Assembly: GCF_018070325.1 (NCBI RefSeq)
Contig: NZ_JAGPXY010000048.1
Location: 1-48,857, forward strand
Length of the DNA: 48,857 nucleotides
Source of the DNA: Micromonospora sp. H61
GTDB lineage: Bacteria > Actinomycetota > Actinomycetes > Mycobacteriales > Micromonosporaceae
Direction: 5' to 3'
This document shows, one piece after another, positions 14,904 to 24,600 of this stretch. The notes under the pieces are model-generated. The model saw only the letters and a list, made by a program, of their open reading frames with translations. It did not search any database and had not been told where the DNA came from. The position numbers and the translations under genes are program-made. Position 1 is the first letter of the stretch; each line of letters starts with the position of its first letter.

Positions 14904-16904
14904 ATGAGTGCCCCGTCCACGACGCCGCGCGCGGCCGCGACCAACTCCATATGGTCCCAGCTCGAGCCGCTGCTGCCCCAGATCTCCAAGCCCATCCAGT
15001 ACGTCGGGGGCGAGTTGGGTGCGGTGACGAAGGACTGGGACGCGGCGACCGTGCGTTGGGCGCTGATGTATCCCGACGCCTACGAGGTGGGCCTGCCCAA
15101 CCAGGGCGTGCAGATCCTCTACGAGGTGCTCAACGAGCTGCCCGACACCCTCGCCGAGCGGACGTACGCGGTCTGGCCGGACCTGGAGACGCTGATGCGC
15201 ACGCACGGCGTGCCGCAGTTCACCGTCGACGCGCACCGGGCGGTGCGCGGGTTCGACGTGTTCGGCATCTCCTTCTCCACCGAGCTGGGTTACACCAACA
15301 TGCTCACCGCGATCGACCTGGCCGGCATCCCGATGCTGGCCGCCGACCGCACCGACGCCGACCCGGTGATCGTGGCCGGCGGGCACGCCGCGTTCAACCC
15401 GGAGCCGATCGCCGACTTCATCGACGCCGCGGTGCTCGGCGACGGCGAGGAGGCGGTCCTGGAGATCACCGCGATCGTCCGGGAGTGGAAGGCCGAGGGC
15501 TCCCCGGGCGGCCGCGACGAGCTGCTGCTGCGGCTGGCCCGCACCGAGAGCGTCTACGTGCCGCGCTTCTACGACGTCGACTACCTGCCGGACGGTCGGA
15601 TCCAGCGGGTCGTGCCGAACCGCGCGGACGTGCCGTTCCGGGTGCACAAGCGCACGACGATGGACCTGGACGCCTGGCCGTACCCGAAGAAGCCCCTCGT
15701 TCCGCTGGCCGAGACGGTGCACGAGCGGTACGCGGTGGAGATCTTCCGGGGGTGCACCCGGGGGTGCCGGTTCTGCCAGGCCGGCATGATCACCCGGCCG
15801 GTGCGGGAGCGGTCGATCACCACCGTCGCGCAGATGGTCCGCGAGGGCCTTGAGTTCTCCGGCTTCAACGAGGTCGGCCTGCTGTCGCTCTCCTCGGCGG
15901 ACCACTCCGAGATCGGCGACATGTGCTCGGGCCTCGCCGAGCAGTACGCGGGCACCAACGTCTCGCTGTCGCTGCCCTCGACCCGGGTGGACGCCTTCAA
16001 CATCGACCTCGCGCAGGAGCTGTCCCGCAACGGGCGGCGCACCGGCCTGACCTTCGCCCCGGAGGGCGGGTCGGAGCGGATCCGCAAGGTCATCAACAAG
16101 ATGGTGTCGAAGGAAGACCTGATCCGTACGGTCGTCACCGCGTACACCAACGGGTGGCGGCAGGTGAAGCTCTACTTCATGTGCGGCCTGCCCACCGAGA
16201 CCGACGAGGACGTCCTCGAGATCGCCGAGATGGCCCACGAGGTGATCAGGGCCGGCCGGGCCGCGACCGGCTCCAAGGACATCCGCTGCACGGTCTCCAT
16301 CGGCGGGTTCGTGCCGAAGCCGCACACCCCGTTCCAGTGGGCCGCTATGGACCGTCCGGAGGTCATCGACCACCGGCTCAAGATCCTCAAGCAGGCCATC
16401 AACGCGGACCGCTCGCTGGGCCGGGCCATCGGCTACCGCTACCACGACGGCGAGCCGTCGCTCATCGAAGGGCTGCTCTCCAGGGGTGACCGCCGGGTCG
16501 GCTCGGTCATCCGCAAGGTCTGGGAGAACGGCGGCCGGTTCGACGGGTGGAGCGAGCACTTCTCGTACCAGCGCTGGGTGGACGCGGCGGCCGAGACGCT
16601 GCCCGCGTACGGGGTGGACCTCGACTGGTACACCACCCGTCAGCGCGACGAGCTGGAGGTCCTGCCCTGGGACCACCTCGACTCGGGCCTGGACAAGGAC
16701 TGGCTCTGGCAGGACTGGCAGGACTCGTTCAGCGAGTTCGAACAGGACGACTGCCGGTGGACGCCCTGCTTCGACTGCGGCGTCTGCCCATCGATGGACA
16801 CCGAGATCCAGATCGGCCCCACCGGCAAGAAACTGCTGCCGCTCACCCCGCTGGGCGGCAACGGCATGAAGGTCCCGTCGGGCCACTCGCACTCGCACCC
16901 CTGA
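14904..16904 (+). CDS. TIGR03960-family B12-binding domain/radical SAM protein
   Basis: The 666-residue protein has an N-terminal B12-binding-like fold and a radical SAM domain. The [4Fe-4S] cysteines C284, C288 and C291 are in GCTRGCRFCQAGM. A Cys-rich C-terminus reads CRWTPCFDCGVC. This matches the TIGR03960 family, which in many bacteria is followed directly by a DUF2344 (TIGR03936) protein and then by RNase E. The substrate is not established. The ATG at 14904 is chosen on its -10 spacing, with a TTG at 14895 as the alternative. Its DUF2344 partner is at 20666, separated by the ESX-like cassette. Confidence 0.93.
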   Translation: MSAPSTTPRAAATNSIWSQLEPLLPQISKPIQYVGGELGAVTKDWDAATVRWALMYPDAYEVGLPNQGVQILYEVLNELPDTLAERTYAVWPDLETLMRTHGVPQFTVDAHRAVRGFDVFGISFSTELGYTNMLTAIDLAGIPMLAADRTDADPVIVAGGHAAFNPEPIADFIDAAVLGDGEEAVLEITAIVREWKAEGSPGGRDELLLRLARTESVYVPRFYDVDYLPDGRIQRVVPNRADVPFRVHKRTTMDLDAWPYPKKPLVPLAETVHERYAVEIFRGCTRGCRFCQAGMITRPVRERSITTVAQMVREGLEFSGFNEVGLLSLSSADHSEIGDMCSGLAEQYAGTNVSLSLPSTRVDAFNIDLAQELSRNGRRTGLTFAPEGGSERIRKVINKMVSKEDLIRTVVTAYTNGWRQVKLYFMCGLPTETDEDVLEIAEMAHEVIRAGRAATGSKDIRCTVSIGGFVPKPHTPFQWAAMDRPEVIDHRLKILKQAINADRSLGRAIGYRYHDGEPSLIEGLLSRGDRRVGSVIRKVWENGGRFDGWSEHFSYQRWVDAAAETLPAYGVDLDWYTTRQRDELEVLPWDHLDSGLDKDWLWQDWQDSFSEFEQDDCRWTPCFDCGVCPSMDTEIQIGPTGKKLLPLTPLGGNGMKVPSGHSHSHP

Positions 16905-16968
16905 CCGTGCTGCCTTCGGGCAGCGCCGGCTGGCGGTGACCCACCACCCTCCACATCCGACATGTCGC

Positions 16969-16999
16969 CCAACGGGTCCGCGTCTCGCGGGCCCGTTGG
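16969..16999 (+). terminator. Hairpin after the radical SAM gene
   Basis: CCAACGGGTCCGC (16969-16981) pairs with GCGGGCCCGTTGG (16987-16999) with one G-T pair and a 5-nt loop. It would end the radical SAM transcript and separate it from the ESX-like genes. Confidence 0.65.
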
Positions 17000-17165
17000 C
17001 GTTGTTCGGGCTCGGCCCGCACGGCGGCCCGCACCGGATCTTCCGCGAGATCGGTCGCCATCTTTACCACGTGCTGGTGGCTGGGGCTGCCTCGACTAGG
17101 TCCGACTCGATACGCTGCGTCTGACATGGACCGACCCGGCGGGTCGGGGACGGGGGAGGAATCGC

Positions 17166-17606
17166 ATGGGCAGCATCCCGCCGCCGAGCATCGGCGATCT
17201 GCAAGTCAGCGTCGAGGACCTGGACGCCGCCGCCACGTACGTCGAGCGGCTCAGGCAGTACATCGACGACACCATCAAGTACGAGATGGAACGCATCAAG
17301 GAGCGGATGAAGGGCGACAGCAACAACGCCCAGACCGTCCCGAACGGCACTCCCTTCGGCGCGTACGAGGACGCCCGCATGCAGTGGCGGGCCCTGGAGG
17401 TGTCCACGGCGAACATGGAAGCGCACCTCACGACGCTCTCCCAGAAGCTCGCCGCGCTCAAGGAGGGCACCGAGGAGATCGCCAAGGCGTTCCGCGACAC
17501 CGAGGCGCGCAACGGCGCCAACGGCAAGGAGATCGAGCGGCTGCTGGAGTCGGCGGCGCCGCCGCCCACTGCCAGCGGCGCACCCACCTACCCGTACACG
17601 GCCTGA
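17166..17606 (+). CDS. Small helical protein, WXG100/ESX-like, of unknown function
   Basis: The 146-residue protein is predicted as two long amphipathic helices (about 13-50 and 66-115) separated by an NAQTVPNGTPFG turn, with a Pro-rich tail. The layout resembles ESX/WXG100 helical hairpins. The WXG tripeptide itself is absent; the nearest match is W74 in QWRALE after the turn. A YxxxD/E secretion signal is not clear, and FRDTE at 109-113 is the closest. The ATG follows GGGGAGGAATCGC. It is the first gene of a three-gene unit (10-nt gaps) with the glycine-rich WXG protein and the mycosin. The context supports type VII secretion, but the sequence alone does not prove it. Confidence 0.8.
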   Translation: MGSIPPPSIGDLQVSVEDLDAAATYVERLRQYIDDTIKYEMERIKERMKGDSNNAQTVPNGTPFGAYEDARMQWRALEVSTANMEAHLTTLSQKLAALKEGTEEIAKAFRDTEARNGANGKEIERLLESAAPPPTASGAPTYPYTA

Positions 17607-17616
17607 GGGGGACGTC

Positions 17617-19110
17617 ATGGCTGGAGGAACCTGGGAGCGGTGCGTTCGCGAGGTGACGCTCTCCGCGGACCCGGAAACGGTCGGATCGGTCGGAGCGGGC
17701 TGGAGCAACCTCTCCAGCGGCCTGCAACAACTGCGGGACGCGCTCGTCGGTCGATCGTTCGTCGGTCCGATCGCGACGGGCCAGGAGCGCCCGCACGTCG
17801 GCGGGCTGCCCGGGATGCTCGCCGGTTGGAAGGGCAGCGGTGGTGACGCGTACCGCGAGCACCTGGGCAAGATCGGTAAGCAGATCGAGGATCTGATCAC
17901 CGACGCGACGAACGTCAGTGGCGCGTTGACGCGGATCGAGGGCGACATCCGCAAGTCGGTCTCCACGATCCCGATCCCGCTGATGGACGACTTCGGCTTC
18001 AACGAGTGGAGCCTGCCCAACGGCACCGAGCTCGACGATGCCCGCGACGGCGAGAGCTCGTCGGGGTTCCTCGCCGCGCTGCGCAAGGACTACCAGAACA
18101 ACCCCGGCTCGTACGCCGACGGCGCGTTCCGTGACAAGGCCGACGACCTGGAAGCGACGATGAAGGTCGACGGCCAGGCCGGTGACCAGAAGCGGGGCGG
18201 CTGGTGGGACACCGGAGCCCACCTCGACAACTGGTACCGCGACAATCAGAACGCGGCGAACACCGCGATGGCGCCGCTGCCCCAGGCCGTCTACACGGAG
18301 CGCCCCAAGCTCACCATCAACAGCCCGGATAGATCGGGCGTAGAGGACGATATCCGTCGGGACCCCCGGGTCCCGCCCTCGGGGCGGCCCGACATCAGTG
18401 GTGGCGAATTCGGCGGGAAGCCCGACATCGGCGGTGGCGGCCCCACGATCGGCAGCAGGCCGCCGGGCATCGGTGACACGGGCGGTCCGACGTCCGCCGT
18501 CGACCCGTTCTCCCCGACCAGGCCCGGTGGCCTCGGCGATGGCTCGCCCACCGGCGGCACGGGTCAGCTCACACCCCCGTCGACGGGCTCCAGCTTGCCG
18601 GGCTACGCGGACGGCGACGCCGGCTACAGCAGCGGTCTGGCGGGCGCCACCCCGGGCGGGGTCGGCGGCCTGGGCGGCGGCATCGGCGGCGGCGGCATCG
18701 GCGGCGGCGGGGTCGGCGGCGGCGGGGTCGGCAGCGCCGGTCTCGGTGGCGCCGGCGGTGGTTTCGGCGGCGGTCCCCGCGTCCGCTCGGCCGGCGGGAT
18801 CGCCGGCGGGGCCGGGATCGGCGTGGGTGGCATCCCCGGCATGGTGGGTGGCGGCAACGGAAAGCTGCCGCCGATGACGAGCGCGGCGAACGCGTTGCGC
18901 ACCGCCCAGGCCGCCGGTGGCGCCGGGATGGCGGGCGGCGCGCGTGGGGCCGGCGTCGGCGGTGCCGGAATGATGGGCGGCGGCATGATGGGCGGCGCGG
19001 GTGGTGCCGGGCAGGGTGGCGGCACCGGCTCCGAGCACTCGTCGTGGTTGACTGAGGATGACGATCCGTGGGGCCCTGGTGACGGGGCGTCCCCGGGTGT
19101 CCTTCGATGA
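17617..19110 (+). CDS. WXG-motif protein with glycine-rich C-terminal region, probable type VII-type substrate
   Basis: This is a 497-residue protein. The N-terminal helical domain (about 1-115) has WKG at 71-73 in LAGWKGSGGDAYREHL, the WXG turn. A middle region of about 150 residues is followed by Pro/Gly linkers (about 230-330) and a glycine-rich tract with repeated GGGIGGGGVGGGG units and further MMGGG units up to about 470. It ends in an acidic, Trp-containing tail (WLTEDDDPWGPGDG). Such long WXG/PPE-like proteins with Gly-rich tails are common in actinomycete ESX-type loci. It has no Sec signal peptide, consistent with type VII export. The start is 10 nt after the preceding stop, behind GAGGGGGAC. 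Confidence 0.85.
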   Translation: MAGGTWERCVREVTLSADPETVGSVGAGWSNLSSGLQQLRDALVGRSFVGPIATGQERPHVGGLPGMLAGWKGSGGDAYREHLGKIGKQIEDLITDATNVSGALTRIEGDIRKSVSTIPIPLMDDFGFNEWSLPNGTELDDARDGESSSGFLAALRKDYQNNPGSYADGAFRDKADDLEATMKVDGQAGDQKRGGWWDTGAHLDNWYRDNQNAANTAMAPLPQAVYTERPKLTINSPDRSGVEDDIRRDPRVPPSGRPDISGGEFGGKPDIGGGGPTIGSRPPGIGDTGGPTSAVDPFSPTRPGGLGDGSPTGGTGQLTPPSTGSSLPGYADGDAGYSSGLAGATPGGVGGLGGGIGGGGIGGGGVGGGGVGSAGLGGAGGGFGGGPRVRSAGGIAGGAGIGVGGIPGMVGGGNGKLPPMTSAANALRTAQAAGGAGMAGGARGAGVGGAGMMGGGMMGGAGGAGQGGGTGSEHSSWLTEDDDPWGPGDGASPGVLR

Positions 19111-19120
19111 GGATGGACGG

Positions 19121-20509
19121 ATGAGGGTGAACCTCGGAGGCCTCCGGCCGGTAGTCGCCTGTCTCCTGGCGGGGTTCCTGGTGGTGGGGGTCGCTCAACC
19201 GGCGGCCGCCGCGCCCCGTCGGGCCGAGCAGTGGTATCTGGACGAGCTCCGGATCGACCAGGCGCACAAGATCTCGACCGGGCGGGGCGTGGTCGTGGCC
19301 GTGGTCGACACTGGCGTCGAGGCCAGCCACCCGGACCTGCGAGGTCAGGTGCTTCCCGGTGGACGCAGCTACGGCGCCTCCGGAGACGGCCGGGCCGACG
19401 AGGTCGGGCACGGCACGCACATGGCCGGCATCATCGCGGCGAAACCCAGCCGCGACGGGGTGGACGGCATCGCCCCCGGCGCGAAGATCCTGCCCATCAA
19501 GATGCGCAAGGAGGACGGCGTCTACACCGACGCCGGGATTGCCCGGGGCATCCGGATGGCCGTCGACGGCGGGGCCAAAGTGATCAACATATCCATTGGT
19601 GGCCCCGGCTTCGCCAATCCCGTGCAGAAGAGCGCAATCCAGTACGCGTTGGACCGTGACGTCGTCCTGGTCGCCTCCGCGGGTAACACCGCCCAGGGCC
19701 GCACCACAGTGGGCAAGCCCGCCAACACCCCCGGTGTGATCGCGGTGACCGGGACGACCAAGGGCGGCGCGTTCTGGTCCGGCTCCGTCCAGGGGCCGGA
19801 GGCGGTGGTCGCCGCTCCCGGCGACAGCGTGTACAACGTCACCAACGAGGGGGGCTACGGCTGGGGTGACGGCACCTCCGACTCCAGTGCGATCGTCTCC
19901 GCTCTGGCCGCGTTGATCCGAGCCAAGTACCCGGACCTCAGTGCTCCGAGCGTGATCAACCGGATCATCCGGACCGCGCGGGACGCGGGCCCGTCCGGGC
20001 GAGATCCGCAGTACGGCTTCGGGGTGATCGACCCGATGAAGGCGCTGACCGCGAACGTGCCACCGGTCACCGTCAACCCGCTGCTCGACCCGGCCGCGGC
20101 GGCGACCGACCCGGGCCCGGCCCGTGCCGGGGGCCCGGACGAGGAGTTCGACGTCACCCAGCACGGCGATCGCGGTGGCCCCACCGACCAGCAGGTCATG
20201 GTGGTCGGCATCGGCATCGCCGTGGTGCTGGTGTTGCTGCTGGGTCTCGTGGTCTACCTCAACTGGAACCGCCGCCGGTACCGGCGGGAGGCGGCCCGGG
20301 CCGCCGACATCCCGGACGAGCTGCTCGACCGGGCGGCCCAGGGCGCGTACCCGCCGCCTGACGCGGGTTACGCGCCACCGCCGGGCTACCCGCCTCCACC
20401 CGGGTATGCCCCGCCTTCCGGCTACGCCCCGCCCTCGGGCTACACCCCTCCCTCCGGTTACGGCCCGCCGCCGGGCGGGTCACCGCCCGCGCCGCCGAGG
20501 GAGCGGTAA
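19121..20509 (+). CDS. Mycosin-like S8 subtilase, membrane anchored (type VII secretion associated)
   Basis: The 462-residue protein has a signal peptide with an AAAAPRR cleavage region near 28-33. The subtilase catalytic residues are D63 (VVDTGVE), H97 (GHGTHMAG), the oxyanion N189 (SAGN) and S253 (GTSDSS). A membrane segment follows at about 360-382, then a cytoplasmic tail with GYAPPSGY-type repeats. The order signal, protease, TM matches MycP of ESX systems. The block around the serine (GTSDSSAIVSA) differs from the usual GTSFAAP. The tail of about 80 residues is long for a mycosin. The ATG has GAGGA seven bases upstream. No EccB, EccC, EccD or EccE gene lies in the window. Confidence 0.9.
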   Translation: MRVNLGGLRPVVACLLAGFLVVGVAQPAAAAPRRAEQWYLDELRIDQAHKISTGRGVVVAVVDTGVEASHPDLRGQVLPGGRSYGASGDGRADEVGHGTHMAGIIAAKPSRDGVDGIAPGAKILPIKMRKEDGVYTDAGIARGIRMAVDGGAKVINISIGGPGFANPVQKSAIQYALDRDVVLVASAGNTAQGRTTVGKPANTPGVIAVTGTTKGGAFWSGSVQGPEAVVAAPGDSVYNVTNEGGYGWGDGTSDSSAIVSALAALIRAKYPDLSAPSVINRIIRTARDAGPSGRDPQYGFGVIDPMKALTANVPPVTVNPLLDPAAAATDPGPARAGGPDEEFDVTQHGDRGGPTDQQVMVVGIGIAVVLVLLLGLVVYLNWNRRRYRREAARAADIPDELLDRAAQGAYPPPDAGYAPPPGYPPPPGYAPPSGYAPPSGYTPPSGYGPPPGGSPPAPPRER

Positions 20510-20525
20510 CCGGTCCGCCTCGCGG

Positions 20526-20561
20526 TGGCCGGCCGGTGACCTCCGCGTCACCGGCCGGCCA
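20526..20561 (+). terminator. Terminator of the ESX-like operon
   Basis: A perfect 15-bp stem (20526-20540 with 20547-20561) has a 6-nt loop, 16 nt after the mycosin stop. It is followed by TCGGCTTTCG, with only a short T run. Confidence 0.75.
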
Positions 20562-20665
20562 TCGGCTTTCGTGCCGGGTGGTCGCGACCCTGGCGACCGG
20601 TTTGTGACCGTCTGTCTGGTGATTCGGCCGCCCCGGCTGCGTACCGCCACGAGCCCTGCGCCAGG

Positions 20666-21478
20666 ATGGGCGGACACGCAGGTACACCCGAGGAGCCCAC
20701 GATCGCCAAGAAGCCTCAACCCGAGGGCGGCCAGGCACCGGTCGTCCAGCGCGTCCGCATCCGGTACGCCAAGCGCGGACCGCTGCGATTCACCTCGCAC
20801 CGGGACTTCGCCCGGGCGTTCGAGCGCGCGCTACGCCGGGCCGCCGTGCCGGTCGCCTTCTCCCAGGGGTTTCACCCGCACCCGAAGATCTCCTACGCCA
20901 GCGCCGCGCCGACCGGGGTGGCGAGCGAGGCGGAATACCTGGAAATCGCCCTTCAGGCGGCCGTCGACCCGGAGGCGTTGCGCGCCGCGTTGGACGCCGC
21001 GCTCTCGCCGGGGCTGGATGTTCTGGACGCCGTGATCGCCGAAGGGGGCAACCTGCCGGACCGGATCGAGGCGTCGCACTGGCACATCGAGTTGCCTGAG
21101 GTCGACACGGCGGTGCTGCGCGCCGCGGTGGACGCCTTCGTCGCGGCCGAGGAAGTGCTGGTCGAGCGGATGACGAAGCAGGGTCGACGCACTTTCGACG
21201 CCCGAGCCGCGGTGATATCGATCGATGTCCAGCTGCCTACGCCGACGCCTTCCGGGGCGCCGGCCGTACCGTGTGCGATACTCGAACTGGTCGTGCGGCA
21301 GGTCACCCCGTCCGTACGGCCCGATGACGTCCTTTCCGGCCTCCGCGTGGTGGCCGACCTGGAGCCGCCGGTTTCGCCGAGGGTGACACGGCTGGCTCAG
21401 GGCACGTTGACCGCGCAGGGTGCGATCGTGGATCCGTTGGATGCGGACCGCGACGGGGCAGCCATCGTTGGGCACTGA
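20666..21478 (+). CDS. TIGR03936 family protein (DUF2344), partner of the radical SAM protein
   Basis: This is a 270-residue protein. RIRYAKRGPLRFTSHRDFAR and VAFSQGFHPHPKISYASA mark the family, which is usually encoded directly after the TIGR03960 radical SAM gene and before rne, as a partner or a fused C-terminal domain. The start is uncertain. The ATG at 20666 is the only upstream ATG in frame but lacks a good ribosome binding site. A GAGGAG at 20690-20695 lies six bases before an in-frame ATC at 20702, where the family's usual AKKP... sequence begins. rne follows 131 nt later on the same strand. Confidence 0.9.
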   Translation: MGGHAGTPEEPTIAKKPQPEGGQAPVVQRVRIRYAKRGPLRFTSHRDFARAFERALRRAAVPVAFSQGFHPHPKISYASAAPTGVASEAEYLEIALQAAVDPEALRAALDAALSPGLDVLDAVIAEGGNLPDRIEASHWHIELPEVDTAVLRAAVDAFVAAEEVLVERMTKQGRRTFDARAAVISIDVQLPTPTPSGAPAVPCAILELVVRQVTPSVRPDDVLSGLRVVADLEPPVSPRVTRLAQGTLTAQGAIVDPLDADRDGAAIVGH

Positions 21479-21609
21479 CCGACGGTCGGTGTTCTGGCAG
21501 GCAGACTTCGGCGGTCGCGCACCACGCGCGCCCGGCGGAAACACTTTTGCGGCGACCCTGCGTGGCAGCGCTCACCCGCGCCCGGGCTAGCCAGAACTGG
21601 AGAACGTCC

Positions 21610-24600
21610 ATGCTCGAGAACGAGCCCGAGGGCGGCGAACGGACCGGTTCACAGCCGGCCGGTGACACCGCCGACCAGAGCACCACGGCCGACGGCGCCG
21701 CCGTCGAGACCTCCACCACCGCTGTCGGGTCGGCCTCGATGGAACCGGCCGGCGCGGAGAGCGCTCCCGCTGAGGCCGCCGAACCGGCCGCGCCGGTGCG
21801 GCGCACCCGGGCGACCCGTCGTCGGGCCGCCCCGCTCAACCAGCCGGAGCAGACCGACGCCCCGATCGAGGCGCCCAGCGGTGGCGCCGGCAACGTCGAG
21901 TCGCCGCAGGCGGAGGTCTTCGCCCCGGTCTCCGGCGACCTGGACGTCGCACCGAAGACCCCCCGGCGCCGCCGCAAGGCCACCCCCGTCGAGACGACCG
22001 CCGAGGAGCCGCTGGTCGCCGCCTCTGCGGAGGCGGCCTCGGCCGAGGTGGTGCCGCCGGTCAAGGTGACCCGTACCCGGCGGAAGAAGGCCACGCCGGC
22101 GGCCGTCGAGGAGCCGCCCGCCACCGAGCAGCCGCTCGCGGTCGAGGAGCCGGTCGTCGAGGAGCCGGACGTCGCCGAGGAGCCGGCGGAGTCCGACCTG
22201 CGCGAGGCCGAGGCCGAGTTGAACGACTCCCCGGCCCTCCCGAGCACGTCCGCCGCCGAGCTGGCCTGGAGCAGTGGTGCGCAGAACCGCTCCGGCGAGG
22301 TGCCACCGGGTGTGGCCGTCTCCGGTGTGACGGATGAGCCGAACGAGCCGGCCGAGATCGAGCCGGAGCAGCCGCGTACCCGTCGCCGGCGCGCCGCCCT
22401 CTCCGCGCCCACAGTGCTGTTCATGGCACCCCAGCCGGACGCCGTGCCGGTGACCCGACCGGTGGAGCCCGCCGCGACGACCGAGGAGCCGGCCGTCGAG
22501 GAGGCCGCCGAGCCGTCCCGCCGCCGTCGGCGCGGTCGCCGCGAGGTCGAGCCGGTGGAGCCGATCGAGGCCATCGAGGCCGAAGAGGAGCCGACCGAGG
22601 AGGCCGACGAGGCCGCCGAGGCGGATGAGGACGACGAGGACAGCGCCGCCGCGCGCCGCCGCCGCCGGCGTGGTCGCCGGGGCCGGGGCCGGGGCAAGGG
22701 CGGGGCCGACGACGCCGAGGACGAGGAGTCCGACGAGGCGGCGCAGGCCGACGAGGAAGAGACCGCCGAGGCAGAGGCCGAGGCCGACGAGGACGAGGAG
22801 TCCGAGGGCGGGGACGGTCTGACCCGTCGTCGTCGTCGTCGCCGCCGTCGTGGCGCCGGCGACACCGAGGGCGCGGCGGACGACGGCGTGCCGACCGTGG
22901 TGAAGATCCGCGAGCCGCGCCGGACCGTCGACGAGGTGCAGGGTGTGTCCGGCTCGACCCGGCTGGAGGCCAAGCGCCAGCGCCGCCGGGACGGTCGGGA
23001 GCAGCGCCGTACCCGCCCGCCGATCCTCAGCGAGTCGGAGTTCCTGGCGCGCCGGGAGGCCGTCGACCGGGTGATGGCGGTCCGCCAGCGCGGTGACCGC
23101 ACCCAGATCGCCGTCCTGGAGGACGGCGTGCTGGTCGAGCACTACGTCACCCGCAACTCCTCCGGGACGATGGCCGGCAACGTGTACCTCGGCAAGGTGC
23201 AGAACGTGCTGCCGAGCATGGAGGCCGCGTTCGTCGACGTCGGTCGGGGCCGCAACGCCGTGCTGTACGCCGGTGAGGTCAACTGGGACACCTCCGGGCT
23301 GGAGGGGCGGGCCCGCTCGATCGAGCAGGCGCTGCGCTCCGGGGACTCGGTGCTGGTCCAGGTCACCAAGGACCCGATCGGGCACAAGGGCGCACGGCTG
23401 ACCAGCCACATCGCGCTCTCGGGCCGGCACCTGGTCTACGTCCCCAACGGCAACGCCTCCGGGATCAGCCGCAAGCTGCCGGACAACGAGCGCAAGCGGC
23501 TGCGGGACGTGCTCAAGAAGCTGGTCCCGGACGGCGCGGGCGTGATCGTCCGGACGGCCGCCGAGGGCGCCACCGAGGACGAGCTGGCCCGTGACGTCAA
23601 GCGGCTCCAGGCGCAGTGGGAGGACATCCAGGCCAAGGCCGCCGAGGGTGGCGCCCCGGCACTGCTCTACGGGGAGCCCGACCTGGTCATCCGGGTGGTC
23701 CGGGACCTGTTCAACGAGGACTTCCGCGAGCTGGTGATCGAGGGCGAGCAGTCGTACGACATCGTCGAGTCGTACCTGTCGCACGTCTCTCCGGACCTGG
23801 TCGACCGGGTGCGCCGGCACGTCGGCACGAGCGACGTGTTCGCCGAGTACCGGATCGACGAGCAGATCATCAAGGGTCTGGACCGCAAGGTCTTCCTGCC
23901 CTCCGGCGGCTCCCTGGTGATCGACCGCACCGAGGCGATGACTGTCGTCGACGTCAACACCGGCAAGTACACCGGCTCCGGGGGCAACCTGGAGGAGACG
24001 GTCACCCGCAACAACCTGGAGGCGGCGGAGGAGATCGTCCGTCAGCTCCGGTTGCGGGACATCGGCGGCATCGTGGTGATCGACTTCATCGACATGGTGC
24101 TGGAGTCGAACCGTGAGTTGGTGCTGCGCCGGCTCACCGAGTGCCTGGGCCGGGACCGCACCAAGCACCAGGTCACCGAGATCACGTCGCTCGGCCTGGT
24201 GCAGATGACCCGTAAGCGGATCGGCGCGGGCCTGCTGGAGGCGTTCAGCGAGACCTGCGAGTGCTGCAAGGGCCGGGGCGTCATCATCCACACCGAGCCG
24301 GTGCCGGAGAAGCCGCGTCCCGCCGGTGCGGGGGAGAAGGTCAAGGCGGTCGCCTCGGCGGTGGCTCCCGCTCCGGCTGCCGAGCAGGGTGCCACCTCGT
24401 CCCGCCGCCGGGCGCGCAAGAACGCCCCGGCCGCGGCCGAGCGGACCGCGGTCGAGGTCGTCGACACCGACACCACGGCCGAGCCGGGCACCGACTACCA
24501 GGACACCATGGGCTACGACCTGTCCCGCTACGAGTCGGACACCGCCGCCGCACCGGCGATCTCCGACGCTCAGCAGGGTGAGTCGGCTCGGCTGGCCGCG

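Noticed and set aside
13731..16898. Minus-strand open frame of about 1055 codons antisense to the radical SAM gene
   Set aside because: The plus strand carries the CxxxCxxC motif and family sequence. The antisense frame is low complexity and also crosses the Pro-rich gene in the wrong frame.
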